A DNA stretch of 64,000 bases, from NCBI RefSeq assembly GCF_025499425.1, contig NZ_JAIMCB010000004.1, positions 310,001 to 374,000 of the forward strand. Direction: 5' to 3'. Below are positions 17,578 to 25,429 of this stretch, piece after piece. Each line of letters begins with the position of its first letter. Position 1 is the stretch's first letter. Below the pieces are notes generated by a model. It was not told the origin of the DNA and made no database searches. It worked only from the letters and a program-made list of their open reading frames with translations. The position numbers and the translations under genes were made by a program. The DNA is from Acidiferrimicrobium sp. IK (lineage in GTDB: Bacteria > Actinomycetota > Acidimicrobiia > Acidimicrobiales > Palsa-688).

Positions 17578-18467
17578 GACCGGGCTCCGAGAAGGAGTCT
17601 CGCGGTGCGCACCGCGACGGCGGTGGCCTTCGGGCGGGGCGGGCCCTGCAGCGGGTCGAACCCGGCGCCGGCCAAAGCGTCGAGCGCGGCGTGGCCACCG
17701 GCCACGAACCCGGCGACCGCTAGGCGGGCCCGGCCCCGGAGGCTGGCCACCAGAGGCGTGCCCTCCTCGAGCAGCCGGCGGGCCCGGGCCGCCTCGAACG
17801 CCAGCAGACCCCGCAGGGCCGGCCCGGCGGGGGCCGCCGTCGCGCTGAGCTCGGCCGGGTCGACCCCGAAGCGGGCCAGGTCCTCGGCCGGGATGTAGAC
17901 CCGCCCGGCGGCGTGATCCTCCGCGACGTCCTGCCAGTGCTCCGCTAGCTGCAAAGCGGTGCAGATCCGGTCCGACCAGGCCACCCGTTGCGGCGTGACC
18001 GCCCCGAAGGCGGCCAGCACCAGCCGGCCGATCGGGTCCGCGGAAAGGGCGCAGTACCCGGCCAGGTCGTCGAAGCTCCGGTAGCTGGTGACCACCTGGT
18101 CTTGGCGGTTGGCCGCCACCAGGTCGCGCAGCGGCGCGGGGTCGGCGCCCAGCCGGGTCAGCGCGCCGGCGGCCCGGGCGACGAGCGGCTCGAGCCCAGC
18201 CCGGTCCGGGTCGGCCAGCGCGGCGCTGAGCTGGGCGTCGACCCAGTCGAGGGCGGCCAGGCGGTCGCCGTCGTACGCGTCGCCGATCTGGTCGACGAGG
18301 CGGGCGTAGCCGTAGAAGGCCATGAGGTCGTCCCGGGCGCCCGCGGCGAGGAGCCGCGACGCGACGGTGAAGTTCTCACCCGACGCCCGTCCGAGCACCT
18401 GGGCCCCGTCCGGCAGGCCTGCGGGGCGGGCGGGCAGCGGGGAGGCGGTGGGGGGGGAGTCGATCAC
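17574..18467 (-). CDS. hpnC: hydroxysqualene synthase HpnC
   Basis: First gene of the hopanoid operon, 297 residues. It converts presqualene diphosphate to hydroxysqualene. The fold is the same as in HpnD, with GENFTVASRLL, the first motif LVDQIGDAYDGD and the second motif QLAEHWQDVAEDHAAGRVYIP. I place the start at the GTG beginning VIDSPPT. A GTG at 18506 is also in frame but lies inside the operator palindrome and about at the predicted transcription start. A run of eight C residues (codons 4-6) could be slippage-prone. The promoter and operator lie directly upstream, followed by the MerR-TetR regulator gene. Confidence 0.92.
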   Translation of the reverse strand: MIDSPPTASPLPARPAGLPDGAQVLGRASGENFTVASRLLAAGARDDLMAFYGYARLVDQIGDAYDGDRLAALDWVDAQLSAALADPDRAGLEPLVARAAGALTRLGADPAPLRDLVAANRQDQVVTSYRSFDDLAGYCALSADPIGRLVLAAFGAVTPQRVAWSDRICTALQLAEHWQDVAEDHAAGRVYIPAEDLARFGVDPAELSATAAPAGPALRGLLAFEAARARRLLEEGTPLVASLRGRARLAVAGFVAGGHAALDALAGAGFDPLQGPPRPKATAVAVRTARLLLGARS

Positions 18468-18497
18468 GCGTTGCTCTCGTTCGGACGGGTGTAACAA

Positions 18498-18515
18498 GAT
18501 GACCACTCGGTCATC
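18498..18515. promoter_or_regulatory. palindromic operator at the hopanoid promoter
   Basis: GATGACC and GGTCATC form perfect 7-bp arms around a 4-bp centre. The site starts one base after the -10 hexamer and covers the expected transcription start, an ideal position for a repressor. The TGACC...GGTCA form is typical of TetR-family sites. The MerR-TetR protein encoded immediately upstream is the obvious candidate ligand; that is inferred. Confidence 0.55.
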
Positions 18516-18516
18516 C

Positions 18517-18546
18517 TGTGTAGGCCCCCATCATGGGCCATGTCAA
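18517..18546 (-). promoter_or_regulatory. promoter of the hopanoid operon
   Basis: On the minus strand a perfect -35 hexamer TTGACA (18546-18541) is followed after 18 bases by TACACA (18522-18517), a weaker -10. The element begins just past the regulator's stop codon and points at hpnC. The predicted transcription start is near 18510. Confidence 0.55.
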
Positions 18547-18568
18547 GCACTATCCGGCGACGGTCGCA

Positions 18569-19435
18569 TCATGCGCCGCGCCGCCCTCCCCGCCGGGGCA
18601 GCCCGAGGGGTACGAGGTCGGGCCAGTTGTCACCGACGCTCCAGCGCAGCACCACCGCGAAGGCCTGTTCGATGAGGACCAGCCCGGCGGGCACCGCCGC
18701 GGCGTCGCCGTCTGGGTCGTCGTCGGGGCGACCCTCGGCGGCGTGCCCAACGAGCGGCCGGCCCGCCGCCGCGGCCAGCGTCACCAGCACCCGTCGGGCC
18801 AGGTCCTGGCTCGGCTGGTGGCCTTTGGCCGCGCGGGCGCCGAGCTCGAGGAGGATCGGCATGGCCCGGGCCACCACCCCGGCGAAGGCGATGGCCGCTC
18901 CGTCGCGGTCGCCGGCGATCCCGTCTGGTCCCCCGGCGTCGCGCACCGCCGTGGCGAACTCCAGGGCGGTGTCGGCGAGCAGCGCTTCCACCACAGCGAG
19001 GAACAGCTCCTCCTTGGAGGCGAAGTACCGGTAGACGCTGCCCTTGGCCATGTCTGCGGCCGCGGCCACCTCGGCCATGGTCACCTCCGCGTAGTTGCGG
19101 CTGCTGAACTGGCCGATCGCGGCCTGCACCGCCCGCTGGCGACCGTCGACCGGCAGCGAGGTCTCGGCCGGGGCGTCGGGGCGAGGGGAGCCGAGGAGTT
19201 CGGGGAGCACCTTGGCGATCTCGTCGAGGGACAGGCCCCGGTCCTCCCTCAGCCCTTTGATCAACTGCAGGGCCTCGATGTGGCGCTCGTCGTAGGTGAA
19301 GCGGTTGGGGGCGCCCGTCCCCGGGGCGGGAAGCAACCCGACCCGCCGGTAGTGGTGGATGGTGCTGGCCGGGACGCCGCTGCGAGCGATGAGCTCCGAG
19401 AGGGTCAGCCCCCCGCCCGCGCCGGCTCTTCCCAT
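18569..19435 (-). CDS. dual-domain regulator: MerR-type HTH fused to TetR-type HTH
   Basis: A 288-residue protein. Residues about 10-83 form a MerR-type winged helix (LTLSELIARSGVPASTIHHY, then GLLPAP and FTYDERHIEALQLIKGLRE). Residues about 99-150 form a TetR-type DNA-binding domain (VTMAEVAAAADMAKGSVYRY followed by FASKEELF), and the rest is a TetR-like helical ligand domain. Two distinct DNA-binding modules in one chain could recognise two sites or bridge operators. It lies just upstream of the hopanoid promoter/operator on the same strand and probably controls that operon. A ligand might be a terpenoid or lipid. No effector cysteines of the metal-sensing MerR type are evident. Confidence 0.85.
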   Translation of the reverse strand: MGRAGAGGGLTLSELIARSGVPASTIHHYRRVGLLPAPGTGAPNRFTYDERHIEALQLIKGLREDRGLSLDEIAKVLPELLGSPRPDAPAETSLPVDGRQRAVQAAIGQFSSRNYAEVTMAEVAAAADMAKGSVYRYFASKEELFLAVVEALLADTALEFATAVRDAGGPDGIAGDRDGAAIAFAGVVARAMPILLELGARAAKGHQPSQDLARRVLVTLAAAAGRPLVGHAAEGRPDDDPDGDAAAVPAGLVLIEQAFAVVLRWSVGDNWPDLVPLGLPRRGGRRGA

Positions 19436-19494
19436 ACGACCAGTCTGCCCGCCCCGGCGCCCCGCCTCGACCCCGGGCCGCAGCGACCAGGCGG

Positions 19495-20448
19495 CTACTC
19501 GGCGGGGATGACCCCCATCCGGCCCCGCTGGAAGTCATCGAAGGCCTGCTGCAGCTCGTCGCGGGTGTTCATGACGAACGGCCCGTACGCCGCGACCGGC
19601 TCGCCGATCGGCCGGCCGCCGAGGATCAACAGCTCCAGGTCCGGGGTGGCGGCGTCCTGGGTGGCGTCGGCCGCGGCGACGATGGCGTCGCCGGCCCCCA
19701 TGACGGTGAGGGTCCCGGTGCGCACCGTTGCCGCCTCCGGCCCGACCCGGCCGTTGCCGCCCAGCACGTAGGCCAAGGCGTTGTAACCCCTCTCCCACGG
19801 GAGGATCAACTGAGAACCGGGCCGGAGCGTGGCGTGGACCATGGCGATCGGGGTGTGGGTCACCCCCGGGCCTTGGTGACCGGCGACGGTCCCGGCGATC
19901 ACCCGGATCAGCGCACCGCCGTCGGGGGACCCGAGGAGGGTCACCTTGCCGGCGGTGATGTCCTGGTAGTGCGGCGCCACCCACTTGTCGGCCGCAGGGA
20001 GGTTCACCCACAGCTGGACGCCGTGGAACAGACCGCCGCTCGCGACCAGGTCCTCGGGTGGGCGCTCGATGTGGAGGATCCCGGCGCCGGCGGTCATCCA
20101 CTGGGTCGCCCCGTTGGTGATCAGCCCGCCCCCTCCGGTGGAGTCGCGGTGCTGGAAGGTCCCGTCGATCATGTACGTGACCGTCTCGAAGCCCCGGTGC
20201 GGGTGCCACGCGGTGCCCTTGGGCTCGCCCGGGGCGTACTCCACCGCCCCCATCTGGTCCATGTGGACGAAGGGGTCGAGCAGCTCGTGGGGGACCCCGG
20301 CGAAAGCCCGGCGCACCGGGAAGCCCTCGCCCTCGAACCCGCTCGGGGCGTCGGTGCGGCTCAGCACCGGGCGCAGTGCGTTGCCGGACCCCTCCGGGAG
20401 GGTCACAGTCGGCAGCGTGGAGATGTCATCCACCGTGACGGCAGGCAT
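19495..20448 (-). CDS. pirin-family bicupin protein
   Basis: A 317-residue two-cupin protein. The metal site is seen in TAWHPHRGFETVTYMIDG and the following FQHRDSTGGGG and WMTAGAGILHIE segments, which supply the conserved His and Glu ligands. Bacterial pirins include quercetin dioxygenases and redox-responsive enzyme partners, so the activity is open. The ATG beginning MPAVTVDD has a modest ribosome-binding site (AAAGGA) and removes a 23-residue upstream stretch that does not look like pirin. It is divergent from the metallo-hydrolase at 20568. An AT-rich near-palindrome (GTAAAAC-AA-GTTTCAC, 20496-20511) lies in the shared promoter region. Confidence 0.9.
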   Translation of the reverse strand: MPAVTVDDISTLPTVTLPEGSGNALRPVLSRTDAPSGFEGEGFPVRRAFAGVPHELLDPFVHMDQMGAVEYAPGEPKGTAWHPHRGFETVTYMIDGTFQHRDSTGGGGLITNGATQWMTAGAGILHIERPPEDLVASGGLFHGVQLWVNLPAADKWVAPHYQDITAGKVTLLGSPDGGALIRVIAGTVAGHQGPGVTHTPIAMVHATLRPGSQLILPWERGYNALAYVLGGNGRVGPEAATVRTGTLTVMGAGDAIVAAADATQDAATPDLELLILGGRPIGEPVAAYGPFVMNTRDELQQAFDDFQRGRMGVIPAE

Positions 20449-20567
20449 GGCACCAGATCCTTTCCCCGACCGCTTCTCTGCGCATCGGACGAACCGTAAA
20501 ACAAGTTTCACTCGCAACTATTCCGTCGGCTCGCGGCGGGGGCGGCCCGGCACCCTACGATGCGGGG

Positions 20568-21284
20568 ATGGGCGACCACGAGTTGTACTTCCGCCAGGTG
20601 CTCTCCGGACGGGACTTCGCGACCGGAGACCCGGTGGCGAGGCAGATGGTCAACTTCTCCTACGCGCTGGGGGATCGCGCCACCGGGCAGGCGCTGCTCG
20701 TCGACCCGGCCTACGCCGTTGGGGAGCTGGTCGACCTGGTCGAGGCCGACGGCATGCGCGTCGCGGGCGTGCTGGTCACCCACCACCATCCCGATCACGT
20801 CGGAGGTTCGCTCGGCGGCTGGAACATCGAGGGCCTGCCCGCCCTCCTCGAGCGGGTGTCGGTCCCGGTGCACGCCAACCGCCTCGAGGTGCCGCTCGTC
20901 AGCGCCTGGACCGGCGTCCCTGAGACCGACTTGGTCGCCCACGACGGTGGCGACCACGTTCAGGTCGGGGCCGTTGACGTCGAGCTGCTCCACACGCCGG
21001 GGCACACGCCCGGCAGCCAGTGCTTCCTCGTGGACGGGATGCTGGTATCGGGCGACACCTTGTTCCTCGAGGGATGCGGACGCACCGATCTGCCCGGAAG
21101 CGACCCGGGCGACATGTACGACAGTCTCCACCGCCTGGCCGGCCTGCCCGACGCGACGACGGTGTACCCGGGCCACCAGTACTCGGTCCCGCCGAGCGCC
21201 TCCCTCGAGAAGGTCCGAGCCACCAACCACGCCTTGCGCCCTCTGCGCAAGGATCAGTGGCTGCAGATGTTCGCCGGCGCCTGA
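20568..21284 (+). CDS. metallo-beta-lactamase-fold hydrolase (glyoxalase II-like)
   Basis: A 238-residue protein with the di-metal motif THHHPDH (HxHxDH) near residue 72. Later ligands are LLHTPGHTPGS (His), SGDTLF (bridging Asp) and YPGHQY (last His). The order matches glyoxalase II and persulfide dioxygenase relatives. The C-terminal substrate-binding region (LEKVRATNHALRP) resembles hydroxyacylglutathione hydrolases, although actinobacteria use mycothiol or other thiols, so the true substrate is uncertain. It is divergently transcribed from the pirin gene, 119 bp away. Confidence 0.85.
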   Translation: MGDHELYFRQVLSGRDFATGDPVARQMVNFSYALGDRATGQALLVDPAYAVGELVDLVEADGMRVAGVLVTHHHPDHVGGSLGGWNIEGLPALLERVSVPVHANRLEVPLVSAWTGVPETDLVAHDGGDHVQVGAVDVELLHTPGHTPGSQCFLVDGMLVSGDTLFLEGCGRTDLPGSDPGDMYDSLHRLAGLPDATTVYPGHQYSVPPSASLEKVRATNHALRPLRKDQWLQMFAGA

Positions 21285-21320
21285 CGCCCGGGCCTCGTCC
21301 CGGGCGTCGCTTCCCGCGCC

Positions 21321-22529
21321 CTACTGCTTCCAGCGGCGGATCTCCCGCCGGGCGATGCCCCGGCGGTGGACCTCATCGGGACCGTCGGCGAAGTGAAGGC
21401 TGCGGGCCCCGACCCACATCCGCGCCAGCGGCGTGTCCTGGGAAACGCCCTTGGCGCCGTGAACTTGAATCGCCCGGTCGATCACCTCGGTGGCCACGTC
21501 CATCACCGCCACCTTGATCCCGGAGATCTCGTTGTGGGCCGCCTTGTTGCCCTGCGTGTCCATCAACCACGCGGTGTACATGGTGTAGAGCCGGGCCTGG
21601 TCCAGCTTCATGCGGGCATCGGCGATCCAGGTCTGCACCACCCCCTGCTCCGACAGCGGCACCCCGAAGGGGGCCCGCTCGATGGCCCGCTTGCAAAGCA
21701 GCTCCAAGGCCCGCTCCGCCATGCCGATGGTCCGCATGCAGTGGTGGATGCGGCCCGGGCCGAGGCGGGCCTGGGCGATTCCGAACCCGCCGCCCTCCTC
21801 CCCGAGGATGTTGGAGGCCGGCACCCGGACGTCCACGTAGTCGATCTCGGCGTGCCCCTCCTGGTCGACGTAGCCGTACACCTTGAGGTTGCGCCTGATG
21901 TTGACTCCGGGCGTGTCCATCGGCACCAGGATCATCGACTGCTGGCGGTGGGGGGCCGCGTCGAAATCGGTCTTGCCCATGACGATCGCGATCTTGCAGC
22001 GGGGATCCATCGCCCCCGAGCTCCACCACTTGGTGCCGTTGATGACGTAGCTGTCGCCGTCGCGAGCGATGCTGGTGGAGATGTTGGTGGCGTCCGAGCT
22101 GGGGACCGCCGGCTCGGTCATCGAGAAGCACGATCGGATCTCGCCCTCGAGGAGCGGGTGGAGCCACTGCTCCTGCTGCTCCGCGGTCCCGAACATGGTG
22201 AGGATCTCCATGTTCCCGGTGTCGGGAGCGGAACAGTTGAACACCTCCGGAGCGATGAACGACCGTCCCATGATCTCGCACAGGGGCGCGTAGTCGAGGT
22301 TGGACAGGCCCTCGGTCCACTGCGTCTTGTGGGGGAGGAACAGGTTCCACAGCCCGGCATCCTTGGCCTTCGCCTTGAGCTCGGACATGATCGGCGGGTG
22401 GTCGTGTGGGCTGGCCGCCCCCTCCATCTGCTCGGCGGCGACGGCCTCCGCCGGGTAGACGTAGCGGTCCATGAAATCCAAGACCTTGCCCTGGAGATCT
22501 TTGGCGGTGGGGGACAGCGCGAAGTCCAT
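21321..22529 (-). CDS. acyl-CoA dehydrogenase (ACAD10/11-like)
   Basis: A 402-residue flavoenzyme. The FAD/substrate segment [15 protein letters not shown], then [18 protein letters not shown] and [18 protein letters not shown], are typical of long-chain acyl-CoA dehydrogenases. The C-terminal active-site region reads [20 protein letters not shown], as in the ACAD10/11 group, where the catalytic acid lies at this position. It removes hydrogens from the alpha-beta bond of acyl-CoA. A ribosome-binding site (AGGAAG) precedes the ATG. No electron-transfer partner or acyl-CoA ligase is adjacent. Confidence 0.9.
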   Translation of the reverse strand: MDFALSPTAKDLQGKVLDFMDRYVYPAEAVAAEQMEGAASPHDHPPIMSELKAKAKDAGLWNLFLPHKTQWTEGLSNLDYAPLCEIMGRSFIAPEVFNCSAPDTGNMEILTMFGTAEQQEQWLHPLLEGEIRSCFSMTEPAVPSSDATNISTSIARDGDSYVINGTKWWSSGAMDPRCKIAIVMGKTDFDAAPHRQQSMILVPMDTPGVNIRRNLKVYGYVDQEGHAEIDYVDVRVPASNILGEEGGGFGIAQARLGPGRIHHCMRTIGMAERALELLCKRAIERAPFGVPLSEQGVVQTWIADARMKLDQARLYTMYTAWLMDTQGNKAAHNEISGIKVAVMDVATEVIDRAIQVHGAKGVSQDTPLARMWVGARSLHFADGPDEVHRRGIARREIRRWKQ

Positions 22530-22603
22530 GCGCTCTTCCTAGCGCGCCGGGCGCTGCGCCGCCCGATCGGTGCGTTTCGGACCGGGGCGGCGGCTCGGGG
22601 GGC

Positions 22604-23113
22604 CTAACCCGCGATGCCGAGCTCCTCGATGCGGGACCGCATCGCACCCTCGTCGCGGCCGAAGACCCGGGCCAGGGCCCGGACGTCTTCGCTGCGGATG
22701 GTGATGAGCCGACCGTTGAAGTCGCCGCGTTGGATCTGGATCATCCCGATGTAGCGACGCAGGAGGTCACGTTCGGGGGCGACGAGCCCTTCGAGGCGAG
22801 ACAGGTCGATGCGCACCGGGGCGTTCGAGGGGAAGCCAGGCTCCGGCTCCGTACCGTCACCGGCGCGCCGGTCGCCGCCGCTGCGGGGGAGGAGCTGGTC
22901 CACCGGCACGGCGTAGAGGTTGGCCAGCCGCTGGAGGCGCAGGACCGAGATCACCCGCTCGCCCCGCTCGTAGGCGCCGAGCACCGACGCCTTGAACTCC
23001 CGGCCGGACTGCTCCTCGACCGCTTGGAGCGACAGGCGCTGCTGGCGGCGGATGTCGCGCAGGCGCTCCCCGACCTCCCGGGCGAACGCCGGAGTCATCT
23101 CTTCTGTCGCCAT
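22604..23113 (-). CDS. bldD: BldD-like transcriptional regulator with c-di-GMP-binding signature
   Basis: A 169-residue protein laid out like Streptomyces BldD. An XRE-type helix-turn-helix covers residues about 12-75 (ERLRDIRRQQRLSLQAVEEQ, then SVLGAYERGERVISVLRL). A charged linker follows, then a small C-terminal domain. That domain contains RGD (129-131), eight residues, then RSED (140-143). This reproduces the RxD-x8-RxxD signature by which BldD dimerises around tetrameric cyclic di-GMP. The start is the ATG with a GGAGGT site 5 bases upstream; the open frame extends much farther but that part is the glgX antiparallel frame. BldD represses developmental genes in Streptomyces. Here it sits directly after glgX on the same strand, 68 bp apart. 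Confidence 0.88.
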   Translation of the reverse strand: MATEEMTPAFAREVGERLRDIRRQQRLSLQAVEEQSGREFKASVLGAYERGERVISVLRLQRLANLYAVPVDQLLPRSGGDRRAGDGTEPEPGFPSNAPVRIDLSRLEGLVAPERDLLRRYIGMIQIQRGDFNGRLITIRSEDVRALARVFGRDEGAMRSRIEELGIAG

Positions 23114-23181
23114 CTGGCACCTCCGTTCGCGTCGACCGGAACTCACCCGGCCGTTATCACAGAGAGTAGCCGAAAGTGCGC

Positions 23182-25332
23182 TCAAAGCGTCTGCGACGGC
23201 TTCCTGCCGGCCTGAAGAAGCAGAAAGTGGTGGCCCCGCATCTGCACAGTCCCCCCGGCGGCCACGTGGCGGAGTCGGCCGGTGGCCACCGGGTGGTGGG
23301 TGGTGGTGTCGAGGATCACCGACCACCCGCTGGCCCAGGCGGCCGGGGGAAGGGCGCAGGTCAGCTCCTGGTCCCAGCCGTTGAAGAGGAGGTAGAAGGA
23401 GCTGTCCACGACCGGGCGCCCGTGACGGTCCGGCTCGGCGATGGACCGGCCGTTCAAGAAGACGCCGAGCGACTTCGCGTAGCCGACGTCCCAGTCCGGC
23501 TGGCCCATCTCGGCGCCGTCGGGCCGGAACCACGCGATGTCCGGCAGGCCACTGTGGCGGGCGGAGGTCGCGGGCTGGGCCGGGTGGCCGACGAAGAAAC
23601 GCCGGCGCCGGAACACCGGGTGCGCAGCCCGGAAGCGCACCAGCGCGCCGGTCCACTCCAAGAGGTCTCGGTCCACATGTTCCCAGTCGAACCACGACAC
23701 CGGGTTGTCCTGGCAGTAGGAGTTGTTGTTGCCGGCCTGGGTGCGACCGAGCTCGTCGCCGCCGAGCAGCATCGGTACGCCCTGGGATAGCAGCAGAGTG
23801 GCGAGCAGGTTGCGGACCTGGCGGCCGCGCAGCTCGGCCACGGCGGGATCGTCGGTCGGCCCCTCCACCCCGCAGTTCCAGCTCCGGTTGTCGTCGGTGC
23901 CGTCGCGGCCGTCCTCGCCGTTGGCCTCGTTGTGCTTCTCGTTGTAGGAGACCAGGTCCCGGAGCGTGAACCCGTCGTGGCAGGTGAGGAAGTTGACGCT
24001 GGCGAAGGGCCGCCGGCCGGTCGTCTCGTAGAGGTCCGAGCTGCCGGTGATCCGCTCCGCCAGCTCGCCGATCGGGGTGCCCGCTTCCCGCCAGTAGTCG
24101 CGGACGGTGTCTCGGTACTTGCCGTTCCACTCCGACCAAAGCGGGGGGAAGTTGCCGACCTGGTAGCCGCCGTCGCCGACGTCCCACGGCTCGGCGATCA
24201 GCTTCACCTGGCTGACCACGGGATCCTGCTGGATCAGGTCGAAGAACGCGGACAGCCGGTCCACCTCGTGGAACTGGCGGGCCAAGGTGGCAGCCAGGTC
24301 GAAGCGGAACCCGTCGACGTGCATGTCGGTCACCCAGTAGCGGAGGGAGTCCATGAGCAGCTGCAGGACATGCGGGTTGCGCATGTTGAGGCTGTTGCCG
24401 GTGCCGGTGGTGTCGTTGTAAAAGCGGGGCTCGCCGTCGACGAGCCGGTAGTAGCTGACGTTGTCGATCCCCCGCATCGCCAGGGTGGGGCCGAGCTGGT
24501 TGCCCTCCGCGGTGTGGTTGTAGACCACATCGAGGATGACCTCGATGTCAGCGGCGTGGAGGGCCTTGACCATCGCCTTGAACTCGCTGACGACCCGGTG
24601 GCCCCTCCTCGAGGCGTAGTCGTTGTGGGGGGCCAGGAACGCTATGGAGTTGTAGCCCCAGTAGTTGCGTAGGCCGAGGTCGACGAGGCGGTGGTCGTGG
24701 ACGAACTGGTGGACCGGCATCAGCTCCACGGCGGTGATGCCGAGCGCCTGCAGGTGCTCGATGACCGCCGGGTGGGCCATGCCGGCGTAGGTGCCACGCA
24801 GCCGCGGCGGGATCTCCGGGTGGGTGATGCTGATGCCCTTGACGTGGGTCTCGTAGATGACCGTCTCGTGCCACGGGCGGTGCGGGTGGCGGTCGTTGCC
24901 CCAGTCGAAGGCCGGGTCGGTGACCAGGCACATGGGCATCGCGGACGCGGAGTCGGTGGGATCCAGGCCGAGGTCGTCGCCCCCGAGGGGATATCCATAG
25001 GGGGCCTGCCCCCACGAGACGTGGCCCTCGACGGCCTTGGCGTAGGGGTCGAGCAGCAGCTTGGCCGGATTGCACCGCCGCCCCGACAGCGGGTCGAAGG
25101 GCCCGTGGACCCGGAAGCCGTAGCGCTGCCCCGGCTCGACGCCCTCCGCGTATCCGTGCCAGCTGTAGGCGTCGACCTCCGGCAGGTCCAGGCGCTGCTC
25201 GGTGCCGTCCTCCGAGAACAGGCACAACTCGACGCGCTCGGCGACCTGGGAGAAGACTGCGAAGTTGGTACCCAGCCCGTCGTAGGTAGCTCCGAGGGGA
25301 AATGGGTCACCGGGGGATAAAGAGCCTGGCAC
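23182..25332 (-). CDS. glgX: glycogen debranching enzyme GlgX (first copy)
   Basis: A 716-residue GH13 isoamylase-type enzyme that removes short branches from glycogen. An N-terminal CBM48-like domain (PFPLGATYDGLGTNFAVFS) precedes the catalytic barrel. The four GH13 regions are DVVYNHTAEG, GFRFDLAATL (nucleophile Asp), IAEPWDVGDGGYQ (acid/base Glu) and TCHDGFTL (transition-state Asp). The start is GTG. A second copy lies at 38647-40761; the catalytic cores of the two are nearly identical over long stretches. This copy is not next to other trehalose or glycogen genes but precedes the BldD-like gene. Confidence 0.94.
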   Translation of the reverse strand: MPGSLSPGDPFPLGATYDGLGTNFAVFSQVAERVELCLFSEDGTEQRLDLPEVDAYSWHGYAEGVEPGQRYGFRVHGPFDPLSGRRCNPAKLLLDPYAKAVEGHVSWGQAPYGYPLGGDDLGLDPTDSASAMPMCLVTDPAFDWGNDRHPHRPWHETVIYETHVKGISITHPEIPPRLRGTYAGMAHPAVIEHLQALGITAVELMPVHQFVHDHRLVDLGLRNYWGYNSIAFLAPHNDYASRRGHRVVSEFKAMVKALHAADIEVILDVVYNHTAEGNQLGPTLAMRGIDNVSYYRLVDGEPRFYNDTTGTGNSLNMRNPHVLQLLMDSLRYWVTDMHVDGFRFDLAATLARQFHEVDRLSAFFDLIQQDPVVSQVKLIAEPWDVGDGGYQVGNFPPLWSEWNGKYRDTVRDYWREAGTPIGELAERITGSSDLYETTGRRPFASVNFLTCHDGFTLRDLVSYNEKHNEANGEDGRDGTDDNRSWNCGVEGPTDDPAVAELRGRQVRNLLATLLLSQGVPMLLGGDELGRTQAGNNNSYCQDNPVSWFDWEHVDRDLLEWTGALVRFRAAHPVFRRRRFFVGHPAQPATSARHSGLPDIAWFRPDGAEMGQPDWDVGYAKSLGVFLNGRSIAEPDRHGRPVVDSSFYLLFNGWDQELTCALPPAAWASGWSVILDTTTHHPVATGRLRHVAAGGTVQMRGHHFLLLQAGRKPSQTL

Positions 25333-25429
25333 GGGACGAGGACCTTACCGCCGTCGGCAGCCGCCCCCCTACCTCCGCACCTCAACCTCGAGCCCTCAAC
25401 CATCGGGTGGATACTGCCGATACGTCTCC

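Noticed and set aside
18468..18506. hpnC starting at the GTG at 18506
   Set aside because: That codon lies inside the operator palindrome near the predicted transcription start, and the extra residues are not conserved-looking. Kept only as an alternative.
23114..23181. BldD box upstream of the bldD-like gene
   Set aside because: TAAC-N6-GTGA is present but the spacing is wrong for the known BldD palindrome and no second match is seen.
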